Part shown: piece after piece, positions 11,737 to 21,202 of the stretch
Position numbering within the stretch: position 1 is the stretch's first letter
Layout: each line of letters starts with the position of its first letter
Source: Xanthoparmelia taractica
Lineage: Eukaryota > Ascomycota > Lecanoromycetes > Lecanorales > Parmeliaceae
DNA length: 64,000 bases
NCBI GenBank assembly: GCA_033085395.1
Contig: JANQBS010000091.1
Location: 1 to 64,000, forward strand
Direction: 5' to 3'
Notes under the pieces: model-generated
What the model was told of the DNA's origin: nothing
The model's input: only the letters and a program-made list of their open reading frames with translations
Database searches by the model: none
Position numbers and translations under genes: made by a program

Positions 11737-11744
11737 GATCACAG

Positions 11745-13027
11745 CTATCAGGGGAAGCCACGCCATGTTCTTGACAATCTGCGCGAGGATGCCGCCTATC
11801 CATAGAGCATTGACGGGTCATTAGTGATGCCACGTCGAACGTTATGGGGCTTTCTTAAGCTGTCATGCATGAGGAGTTTGCCGGAAATACAAGATCAGAT
11901 CATGATAGCTACGCCAAGAAGCTTGTAAAGCTTGCTGAAACTTGTTTGATGCATATCATCTAGAAATTGTTACCCAAGGTACATATCCTACAGAGTCAGG
12001 GGACGTTATGATCGTACCTTTCGCTTTATTGATGTTCACAGAGTTGGCCTCCAAATAAGGGACATGGGGAGATATTTCCAACATTGTAGATTTCGACAAT
12101 CAAGTGAACAAGAGCCGTAGTCACGATATCAAGGTATTTCATGAGTGAAATTGGTGGCAAGAAGAGCCAATGATGCTGGATGGTTACGTGGTACGACTAC
12201 GTGTTGGGCAAACCTCGACTGGTAGTGAAGAGGGCCTTCCTAATGTTGCAAAAGTATGGCACTGGTGACTGTGAGGATCATTGCGAGCACTAGATTCGAC
12301 TCCTCTTCATATACTGCCCGGTTCGACGTCAGGACCACAACATTCACGCACGATAGATTTACAGAGCTTACTGTTCAGGACATTGGACTGGGGAACACCA
12401 ATGTTATAGCTAGTTACTGTAGATTTAGGTAGAGCCCACCTCGGATATAAACCTACCTTATCAACAAAACATTATTGTTATTCCAAGTACCCTCTACAAC
12501 GGTCGTCCTCTTTACGTACGCCGGGTCTTAGTATCCCCTCCTCCTCGTCCAGACGTGCTAATCTTGTACAGTGTTTAAAGGAGTGAATAAGGCTAGCTCA
12601 TAAATACATGTCCGATTCCGATAGAACCGTCGTTATGATCCTTAAGCTCAATGTTCAGATACGGCCTTCAACCGAAGACGGCATCGCCGTCCATCTGGCG
12701 ACCTCAATCAGTGCCGGATTCGGAAAAGGGATCGTCTCAACTGAGAAAACATGTGAAGATGTTCAAGTCTAAAGAGTCTCGAACTAGCATGAGGCCAGGT
12801 CCATGATTGCTTGCTTGATTGATTGATCAATCAAGTCATACCGTACATCCTTAAGGGGCTTCACGGGCGTTAGTAATTCAGCAGAGGGATCCGTTCCCTA
12901 GATTCCCAACCTCGTACATGATTCTCAATCAAACGCTCCACTATGCCGTAACACCGTCGTTCTTAAAACGCATCATTCGTCGTCTTCGACTTCAACACTA
13001 CTTCCACAGTAGCTGGCTTGTAAGCCT
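11745..13027. other. Intergenic, nothing recognised
   Basis: No frame above noise on either strand, no RNA gene and no repeat beyond a short run of GATTGATT-type units near 12812-12835. The right end would hold the 3' untranslated region of the membrane protein gene at 13028-13873. Confidence 0.5.
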
Positions 13028-13873
13028 CTAAGCATCCTCCCCTTGTGCCATCACAGCATGCCCACCACTGCTCCCCGTCACCACAACCTCCGGCTGCTCA
13101 TTCGAATGCCTCGTCCCCCTGCCCCGCTCTTCCGGCCTCCTCTTCTTCCTCTCGCCCACCGTCATCCTGGTCGGCGCAGGCGGCATGCCATAATCCAACG
13201 GCACCTGCAGCTCCACCGGCTCGCACATAGGCACAAACGCCGCGTTCGGGTTCCTCCTCTCTTCCTCCACCGCCGCCGCATCACCATCCCTGCTAACCTT
13301 CTCATTATACATGCGTTCGGCCAAGACGGTGGCTTTGGCGCCGACGCGTCGGGCGTTAGTGTAGCGGCACGCGGAGATGAAGAGGGCAAAGTGCATAAGG
13401 AGGACGACGAGGCCGAGGGCGGCGCCGACGGCGATGACGACGCCTTTGCGGTAGAGGGCGTCGTTGCTGGAGTTCCACCAGGGATATGTGTCTGCGCCCA
13501 CTGTTACGAATGTGCCTGTGACGATGAAGCCGAGCCATAAGAGGAGGTCGCAGGCGACGTTTGCGCCGGGGTGGATGGGTCGGTTGCGGAGTAGGAGGAC
13601 GAGGATGTTGGCCGTGTTCCAGAGGATGGAGATGCCGAGGGGGATGAATTCCCAGGGGAGGAAAATGATGTCGTTGTCGTAGGGCCAGTAGTAGTAGTAG
13701 TCGTTGTAGGCGTAGGTGGTGCTTGGGAAGATGACGTGGTGGGTTAGGGACCAGCCGATGAGGCCGGCGCTGATGAGGGCGAGGATAATGGCGAGAGAGC
13801 GCAGGATGTATTTCCAGAGGAATTTGGGGTCGTCGGCGTACATTTCCTGGTGGGAGGGACGGATGGTGAACAT
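13028..13873 (-). CDS. Four-helix membrane protein, unknown function
   Basis: A single-exon gene of 281 residues. After a short cytosolic N-terminus there are four hydrophobic segments at roughly residues 24-45, 70-95, 103-126 and 142-168. The loop between the first two is Tyr/Asp-rich (NDYYYYWPYDND). The C-terminal 100 residues are hydrophilic with Arg/Lys- and Glu-rich stretches and would be cytosolic. The layout resembles fungal hypothetical proteins with a MARVEL-like four-helix topology, but no diagnostic motif supports a family call. Codon choice is G+C-rich at third positions, unlike the decayed genes around it, which argues for a functional gene. The start is the first Met; the segment after it has the expected charge pattern. 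Confidence 0.8.
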   Translation of the reverse strand: MFTIRPSHQEMYADDPKFLWKYILRSLAIILALISAGLIGWSLTHHVIFPSTTYAYNDYYYYWPYDNDIIFLPWEFIPLGISILWNTANILVLLLRNRPIHPGANVACDLLLWLGFIVTGTFVTVGADTYPWWNSSNDALYRKGVVIAVGAALGLVVLLMHFALFISACRYTNARRVGAKATVLAERMYNEKVSRDGDAAAVEEERRNPNAAFVPMCEPVELQVPLDYGMPPAPTRMTVGERKKRRPEERGRGTRHSNEQPEVVVTGSSGGHAVMAQGEDA

Positions 13874-14688
13874 GATTGGGGACTTTAGGAGATTGGATTT
13901 AGTTCTTTTTTGAGTTAGAGTGAAGAGATAAAGATATTATGGTCAGATAATAAGATCAATTTCAAGGGAAAGAGGAATATATACATATTAAATGCTGTAG
14001 AGGAAAGTCGAGGGACTGTGTAGGAACAGTAGGAATAGTTGCTCCGCCATGCTTGTTGTTTCAAAGATCCAAAAACAGTAGCTGAAGAGACAGTCTTTTC
14101 GACTGACCTGGCAGTAACGAGGCGTATCTCGTCTGCACTTCGCTGGTGAGTATTGAGGCTGAATGGCAGCAGAGGGCGGAGTTGGTTCCAAGTTTAGCGA
14201 AACCGCATAGTATCTGTTCTTCTCACGCCGTGTCTCAAATTTATGCGCTGGCTGAATGCGCATCTAGATGGCAGTCAAGCTTGCCAAAAGAAGGATTGCA
14301 CGAGAGAATAGTCAAAACACGGATGGTTTTCTTCAACTGGCTGTCTAAGTTTGCCTTGAGCGCGGACGACACAAGGCTCCAAGAGGCGTGAAACATGAAG
14401 TATAAGTAGTGTGATAAAATAGGTGGCATATGTGTCCGGGGTAGATGCTTGTGATGGTATCTACAGGTAGTAATGTCGTCGCGAAGAGCTTCCGAGTCCG
14501 TGGTAAAGAACCACTGCGAAATCATGCCAAGTTTCGACTCAAGCCTCGATGGGCGAGTCACACTATGCGCCGTCCAAATCCATTCCCAATCCAAAAAGGT
14601 CCCATTCATTCCAATCCATCAACTCGAATCCGAGAGATCCCGACTCATGCCCGTTCATACAACCGTGAATGCAAAAGTGCAACCAAAA
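13874..14688. other. Intergenic, nothing recognised
   Basis: Between two minus-strand genes. It should contain the promoter of the gene at 13028-13873 and the 3' end of the gene at 14689-16218. Small frames on both strands (14146-14796) overlap each other and have no protein-like composition. Confidence 0.5.
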
Positions 14689-16218
14689 TCATTCGCGCAG
14701 AGCACTCGTCATGAAATCCAATTGACCCATACTCCGGGCAGCCCTGTCCCTTCCCACCCTTACGCTCACTGGACTTTGAGGTTGGGGATACGCTGAATTC
14801 TCGTAGGGATCTAATCGGATCTCATCGCTGCTGGGACTCGCTTCGCTCTCGTTGTCGGGTCCTTTGCCCCAATCGCTAACGCTTGGCCGAGTACTTCGTA
14901 TCAAGCCGTTTGGCATGACCGAATTGTTCAAGTCCAGATGTGGAGGAGGAGCCCGGCGACTGTGGAGTGTTGACCCATCTATATCACGGGTCGGTGATGT
15001 CTCCGGAGAATCGAAACACGAGTCAGGAATGCCACCAAGACCATCGTGTGGCGGATATCCATCAGGGCGTTGTCGGCCAGACTTGAAGCAGGCGGCGGGA
15101 TTTGTAAAGACATTAAGCTGACGCTCTTCGGTATCCTCTATGTGTTTTGTTTCGATGACGCAGTTTCGATCGAGAGTGGGTATCCACTGGAATCGGTTCT
15201 TGTTGTTCGGTCCAAATGAATCCGAGCGGTTATGGTGTGGTGGAGCGGCAGGAGCGGATCTCTTAGCATTGTCTCTCGACCTTTTGGCAGGCTTCTTATA
15301 CTTGTTACTGATGTACTCGGTGGATCTAGAGCGACCCCCGGGCGGTTTGGTAGGTTTTTCGTTGCCCTCTTCTATGTTCAGTTGCTGGTGCGTACTGACT
15401 GTTGAATTGGCAAGGGTCATGAGCTGATTTAGCACCGCGAATTCAAGCTTCAGCTTGATGCTGTAGACCATCGCCTTCAGTGTGGCCTCGATCTCGTAGA
15501 TGTTCGAGTACTCCATCGCAAGCAGGCAAACGTCCATTCCGATGATGATTAGATTTATCCATATCAGTTGCGTCATGACTTTTCGTGTTCGGCCATGGTA
15601 GACAGGCTTGAGCAGTCTGATGGTTGAGTAAACGTAGACACCAGAGATGATGAATTCTTGCGAACAAAAGGCGGTCATTTGGAGCTTTTCGACGACATTG
15701 AACGCGTGTACATAATCGGCATATTTGGCCGTGTTTGACCCGTACGTGAGTATGGTGGTAGGTATATGAAAGCAAATGGCGTCGACAATAATCATTGCAA
15801 GGATTCCACGGAGTATCTTTTGTTCCCTCACGACCAGATGGAGCCTCGAGTACAGGACTACAGCCTGACCGGTGACCATGCAGTACCAGCCGATGGTGAT
15901 GATGGTTACTGCGACGTAGTCGTTGAGGGACTGCTGGCTGGAAACAAGCTGGAAGAACTTGAGGAGGAATCCGAGGGCGTGCAATACACAGCCATAACTC
16001 GAAATCAGAAGTGACCAGAAGTAAAGGCCTCGATGTCGTTTGAAGGTAAGGAAGACTTGGACATTAAGTTCGGCGACATTGTACCATGCGACTGCAGTGA
16101 AAGCAGCTATGGCCATATAAATGCCTTTGTCGAGCGGTATTGCTCCCCCAGATACTCCTTCGGGGACTCCCTCGGGACCGCCCATTTTGGAGGCACTGAG
16201 AGTCGGAAATACGGGCAA
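14689..16218 (-). CDS. Seven-helix membrane protein, DUF7703-like
   Basis: A single-exon gene of 509 residues. The first 300 residues contain about seven hydrophobic helices, starting with AIAAFTAVAWYNVAELNVQ after an N-terminal Gly/Pro-rich stretch, and including a conserved-looking WYCMVTGQAVVLYSRLHL helix. This arrangement matches a large family of fungal integral membrane proteins of unknown function (DUF7703), seven-helix proteins that look receptor-like. The remaining 200 residues are a disordered, basic and Ser/Pro-rich cytosolic tail with KKPAKRSRD and many SP/TP sites, consistent with phosphorylation. A second Met (residue 12, MGGPEG) is an alternative start. The family name is from memory of the sequence type and was not searched. 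Confidence 0.75.
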   Translation of the reverse strand: MPVFPTLSASKMGGPEGVPEGVSGGAIPLDKGIYMAIAAFTAVAWYNVAELNVQVFLTFKRHRGLYFWSLLISSYGCVLHALGFLLKFFQLVSSQQSLNDYVAVTIITIGWYCMVTGQAVVLYSRLHLVVREQKILRGILAMIIVDAICFHIPTTILTYGSNTAKYADYVHAFNVVEKLQMTAFCSQEFIISGVYVYSTIRLLKPVYHGRTRKVMTQLIWINLIIIGMDVCLLAMEYSNIYEIEATLKAMVYSIKLKLEFAVLNQLMTLANSTVSTHQQLNIEEGNEKPTKPPGGRSRSTEYISNKYKKPAKRSRDNAKRSAPAAPPHHNRSDSFGPNNKNRFQWIPTLDRNCVIETKHIEDTEERQLNVFTNPAACFKSGRQRPDGYPPHDGLGGIPDSCFDSPETSPTRDIDGSTLHSRRAPPPHLDLNNSVMPNGLIRSTRPSVSDWGKGPDNESEASPSSDEIRLDPYENSAYPQPQSPVSVRVGRDRAARSMGQLDFMTSALRE

Positions 16219-18520
16219 GCGATTGTGGAGGGTGGTGAGTCGAAGGTCAGCAGCGTTGATTCATGGAGGCCGATGTCAGCCGGAGTCGAACACAGGGAAG
16301 GGCTTTGTCTGCCAGAAGCCCACGCGGTAGCGAGAGTAGGTAGTGATGTAGGAGGAATAAGGAAAGTCGAAAGTAATAAGCGACACTGCGGAGAATAACT
16401 TGCCGTTTGGCGGCTAAACAAGACTTCTCAGACGTTTCTGGCGCATGAGAGGAAGTATGGATAGTTGGATAGTAGTATCGACAGAGGTAAAGTTGGAGAA
16501 TATGCAGAGTAGATGGAGAAAGAAGGATGAATGAATGGGAAGAATTGAGAAAGGAGGGTTGTTGAGATGTGATCGACGAGCAGCAAAAATACGGGCGTAA
16601 ATTAGTAGATGAAGAAAGAAAGAAAGGTTAGGCCAAACGGCGGGCCAAGCAAATGGTTGAAGGATTGCGGGGTTAAACCGGATTCTCTCGCCTTGATCAT
16701 CCATGTAGCTTCCAGCCCATTGCCTGTGGAAGATACTACACCAAGTACTATTGGTGATTATTGCACATCTGACCGTTTTAGTTGTAACCTCGCTTGTCTG
16801 GTCTTGGCAATGTAGCACCGTCTGTCATGGAGAACCAATCATTCTCAATCTCTTTGCAACTTCACCAGGTTACACTTCCAACGAAGACACTCAACTCGAA
16901 TGCATTATTATTATTGTTGTATTAGACAACTCCAAGCACAAGTGTTTCAACATGACACTGCATGTCTCTCCGCGACTCTGGAAAAGATCATAGCGTTCCA
17001 GTACTTCTAGCCAGTCGCACATTTTGTGAGCGACACGGATCGCATGCAATCGAGATTGTACTTCTACGAAGTGCATACTTCGCTCGGCGGTTTGCCTCCT
17101 TTTGAAAAGCTCGTGGGACTCCTCGCAAATCGAGCAGATGGGACTTGATTTTTCCCTCTTTGGGCTTAGGCTATTCTGCGCTAAAAGCGCGCTCTTTTCG
17201 TTGGTCACTAAGTACAAGCAGAGCGCCGTCTCATGCAAGAAATCGGGTAGAAATAGAGCCTACTGTGCCGTCCAGAAAACAATCAAAACAACAAGGTGGC
17301 AGTCTCGAGCCTCGGCTTTATCATATCGTCCAACAGATAACGACTGCTACCTTCAACTCTTCAAGACATGCACAAAAACACCACCCCCCCCCCTGCAGTT
17401 CGTTTGGTTCACAGGCTGAAAATACCATATAACACGATGACCTGGGTCTTTCATTACTCTTCGAGGTCTGATTTGCTCCTTATGAAGCGGGTTCAGCAAA
17501 CTGATGACACGGTTTCGGTACAGTATTTGCCGACCTCGTTCCCTCGTTCCCCAGACTCGCCAGGAGAAATTCTCGAACTATATTCTAGGCGCTCGAATCT
17601 GATCCCAACGTTAAATTATTTCTAGAGCTTCGACCTCTGACGGAACGTTAAGCCGACCCGGGCCATTGCAGTGCCAAAAGCACCTTTTCCGATATCGATG
17701 ACCGCAGCATCACGATGTACGAGGACCTACAAGAACCCAGGTCGTACGCTTTCGGGATAAATTCCCGATCGCAAGCTCTGCACTTAGGCTTTGCCAATCC
17801 GCCGAAATTCTACTTCAAGTCTGCTGTTTCCTCGTTCAATGTGACCTCTCTTAAGAATGACTACCGACTCAGTGTGGTATATTTGGGGAAGACTAATCAA
17901 AAAAGATGGTGTTGATCTCTTCGCAACCATTGAGATTTGGCCGATGTAAGCTGGTCCTTGCCTAGTCTGGTATGTCGTGGGAAGGGTTCGCTACCCTTGT
18001 ACAATGATTAATGAAAGGCTGTTTGTCAAAGAATGAACACCGGGCGACCTTTTTTGGGAAGTGTGTTCTCAGGTTTTGATGAAAAACATGGCTTACGAAT
18101 CGCTGGGGCTAAGGTATTTACATTACTTGTAAGAGCAATTGATATGCAGTTTCTCGCGGAAACATCTTCGAGCTTTATAGATAATACTTGTTTTGCATAT
18201 ACAGAGAATCTTTGCAGCGACATCTTCCCACCTGTATGTACTTCCAACGTCCAGTCAAGGTTATAATGCCGGCTGGTTTCCCCTTGTTTATTCCCTACAA
18301 TAACCATGACTGTGCGGGACCAGACCTTCCTCGAACAACATGCTGAGGACCATCCAAGCCTCTGTAGTACATCTGCACATCATCTGTAGCCGCTAGACCC
18401 GCGTTTTCATCTCTAAAAGCGTTGTCTTGTTGAAGGCGGTGCCAAGGAGCTAGAGAAATATACGCCAAGCATCCCGATCGGTCCTTCCAAAGCTCTCAAC
18501 ATCTTCACTCCTCACCAGAC
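16219..18520. other. Intergenic, nothing recognised
   Basis: The left part is the likely promoter and 5' leader of the minus-strand gene at 14689-16218. The minus-strand frame at 16414-16818 has no protein-like character. Further right (16.9-18.4 kb) short frames appear on both strands with no motif. I see no repeat with more than local similarity. Confidence 0.5.
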
Positions 18521-19138
18521 ATGGCGGCACTGGGCCCACAGGGCAGAAGGCAAAAAATGGTTTCTCTATAGGACCTGCCAATCTACCGGATAGCGCGCAT
18601 CGGCGCAAAGGTAATGTCTTTGCCCAAAAACAACGCCTAAGACCAATCAATCAATCGACAGTCCAAAAGATCAAGCAAGATCTCATACGCAAAGCCAAGG
18701 TCAAAAAATACTACAGCAAGCTCAAAGAATGAGAACTAGCCGACACAAAACCTTCAATCTACTCCTTGCCTCTTCCTCCAGAACCCTCCGCGTCGATAGA
18801 GCTGCACCCTGAGAGACAGGCTATGCTAGGTGAGCCTGAGTCTGAGCCTACGCCTAAGGAACAAAGATATACACAACAGCAGCTGTCCAGACCGAGGAAT
18901 CCGCCACGTTCAGAACCTTTACCGTTTCGGAAAGAAAGTCTCCTGGGCCAGCAACGTACACTGGACAAGGAAAAACGTCAAAAGGAAATTGAGCAGCGGC
19001 AAGCGAAGATGAGATGAGAGGGAGAGATTTCGCAAGGCCATGGCTAAAGCAAGGTCTAGAGGCCTGGATAGGCAGAGGAAGCTTGGGCGGGAGAGCAAGA
19101 TTTTACTGGAATAAGTGCAGAGGTTGGTGGGACCTTGA
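18521..19138 (+). pseudogene. FYV7: FYV7-like rRNA-processing protein, dead copy
   Basis: Pieces in successive frames match fungal Fyv7, a small basic nucleolar protein needed for pre-rRNA processing. They are MAALGPQGRRQK at the start, then in another frame KNGFSIGPANLPDSAHRRK and QKIKQDLIRKAKVKKYYSKL, then ELHPERQAML, then in a third frame RERFRKAMAKARSRG and RKLGRESKILLE. The order and spacing follow the family. At least four lesions occur: a frameshift near 18550, an in-frame TGA at 18730-18732, a frameshift near 19012-19020 and a TAA at 19112-19114. No intron resolves these. FYV7 is normally important for growth, so an intact copy should exist elsewhere and this would be a decayed duplicate. 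Confidence 0.75.
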
Positions 19139-19559
19139 ATCGATGATGGCCTGTTGTGCTTACCATCATCGTCATGGTCACCATCGCCCGCCCTGACCCG
19201 GAGTGAGCTTTATCATATCAATTTACCTCACCCGACCCATACCTACCTCACAGCAGCTAATCGCCTGCACAATCCGACAGCTGTCTAATTTTCACTGGGT
19301 GCGAAGTGAGACGTGGCATTCTCTGTGGTTGGAATCTGTTCTATACCAGTACTTATTACAATCACCCCGCGCATCTCATCTGAATTGAACTCCGTTCACC
19401 TTATCAAATTATCTGCCGGCCCACTACTGCTCGCCGAGCACTCACCTTCAAGTCATCACGAACAAACACCGTGATTCCGCATGATCCTCCACCTCTTAGG
19501 AAACACCTCGTACGCATAGCATACCAGAATCAACTTCAAAGTTGGCAGCTCTTGATATC
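19139..19559. other. Intergenic, possible outer copy of the tandem repeat
   Basis: No gene. A GGAATCTGTTCTATACC segment near 19331 resembles part of the repeat unit that follows (GGAATCTGTTCCA), so the degenerate array may begin here. Confidence 0.35.
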
Positions 19560-20330
19560 AGTCAAAGGGCGAGCCAGAACAATGCACCGGCTTTCCACCG
19601 ACCCTCACCCCTTCCGCACCGACATTCCTTATTCTAAGGTCTTGCACCACATCCCTGTGGTGGGACCGGTCCGCCTCTACCTCACCGGGCGTGGAATCTG
19701 TTCCATGTCACCTCAATTTTGTTTGTTCCGTCTGGACGCTATACGTCAAATCGCAGCATTTGAGCTATTATTCGGTCTTCACGAGATCACCATCCATTAC
19801 CCCTCCGCACCGAGATTCCTTACTCTGAGGTTCTGCATCACATTCATGTGGTGGGACCGGTCCGCCCTCTATCTCACTAGGCTTGGAATCTGTTCCAATG
19901 TCAAATTTTCCACAATTGATCCTATTCTATACGCCTTACATCCGGGATGAACAGTATTTGAATTTTCGTTCGGTCAATATGAAAACGCCGCTCATTACAC
20001 CCTTCTGCACCAACATTCTCTATCCTGAGGTTCTGCACCACATTCATGTGGTGGGACCGGTCTGCCCTCCCGGCGTGGAGTCGACTCCATGTCACAATTT
20101 TCACCATTAATTCTATTCCCGTACGCTATACATCCGATTGCAGCATTTGAACTATTATTCAGTTATCACGATAATGTCATTCATCACCCTTCCGCTCCGA
20201 CATCTTTTCTTTTTCAGGTCTGGCACTGCATTCATGTGGCGGGACCGTCTACCCTCCGGGCATGGAGTCGACTCCATCTCACAATTATTATCATTGATTC
20301 TGTTCGGTACGCTATACATTCGCTTGCAGC
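19560..20330. repeat. Degenerate tandem repeat, four ~190-bp units
   Basis: A unit containing CACATTCATGTGGTGGGACC recurs with its GGGACC core at about 19662, 19853, 20053 and 20241, spacings of 191, 200 and 188 bp. Each unit also holds a CTATAC(A/G)(T/C) block, a GCAGCATTTGA(A/G)CTATTATT block in several copies and a TTCATYACCCYTCCGC block. Copies differ by many substitutions and small indels. Overlapping frames of 75-159 codons on the plus strand only reflect the repeat and have no protein-like character. There is no sign of array boundaries or terminal repeats. Confidence 0.8.
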
Positions 20331-21202
20331 GCTCGGAACATCAATCCATTGCTACGAAAACATCATCGCTGTCCCTGGCTCAAAGCGACCATTTTTCTTA
20401 TCACTACGACCGTTCTGGGAGGCAACCGAAACCCTTGTGCCAATGGAGCTGAGTCTAGTGTTCGGTTGGTTAAATGTACCCGCATGGAGACACAGCAAAC
20501 AGGTTCGATCGGTAGCCCTGGAAGCTGGATACGACTGGAAGCATGATACCGTTCAACCTCGATGAAAATTCCCTCCGAAAGCCACAGCAGTCACTCTAAC
20601 GGCACTGAAGATGGCGTTCGTTTGGTAGCTCTTGATGCTGGATCCCACCCCCTCCCAAGGAACGTAGAGTACTTCAATTGCTGAGGATAGCGTTTAATTG
20701 ATTATCTCGCCATCACATTTAAACCATTTGATGTCGAGAGCGCAAGGTGCTCCTAATTACCAGATATGTAATTGCCAAGCTTGCACTTTCGTACCTTGGA
20801 ATTGTTTTTCTCGGGACTTTTAAAATTCCTCCTACCTCGCAACCTCCCCTTTAAAAAACAAGTACAATTCGACGGATATAAATATGATAGATGAGTCTTA
20901 AGATGTAGTTGGAAAGGTGCAGAGGTACGAGATTGCATTTCATCCCGTTTGATTCAGCTTTTGATTCAGCCACTGAATGAGCAACGTCTAGATACAAAAG
21001 CCAAGGATCTGTCTGCTTTCGCCATTTACTAGACTCAACCTCTACAACCTGTGCTCTTGATTTGCGTCGATATATCTTTCATTGAACAGGAACTACACGG
21101 AAATCTACTTGCTAGAAGATCCTCTTATCTCGTATAGCTTCTGAGTCTATCGTGTGCTCACAGGTAGCTGACCGTATTTGCTAGTTCATAGCGACCGTCA
21201 AG
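20331..21202. other. Intergenic upstream of the Ulp1-like gene
   Basis: No gene is seen. The right part should contain the promoter of the plus-strand gene starting at 21203. A TATAAATATGATAG stretch occurs near 20876 but is too far upstream to be assigned with confidence. Confidence 0.4.
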
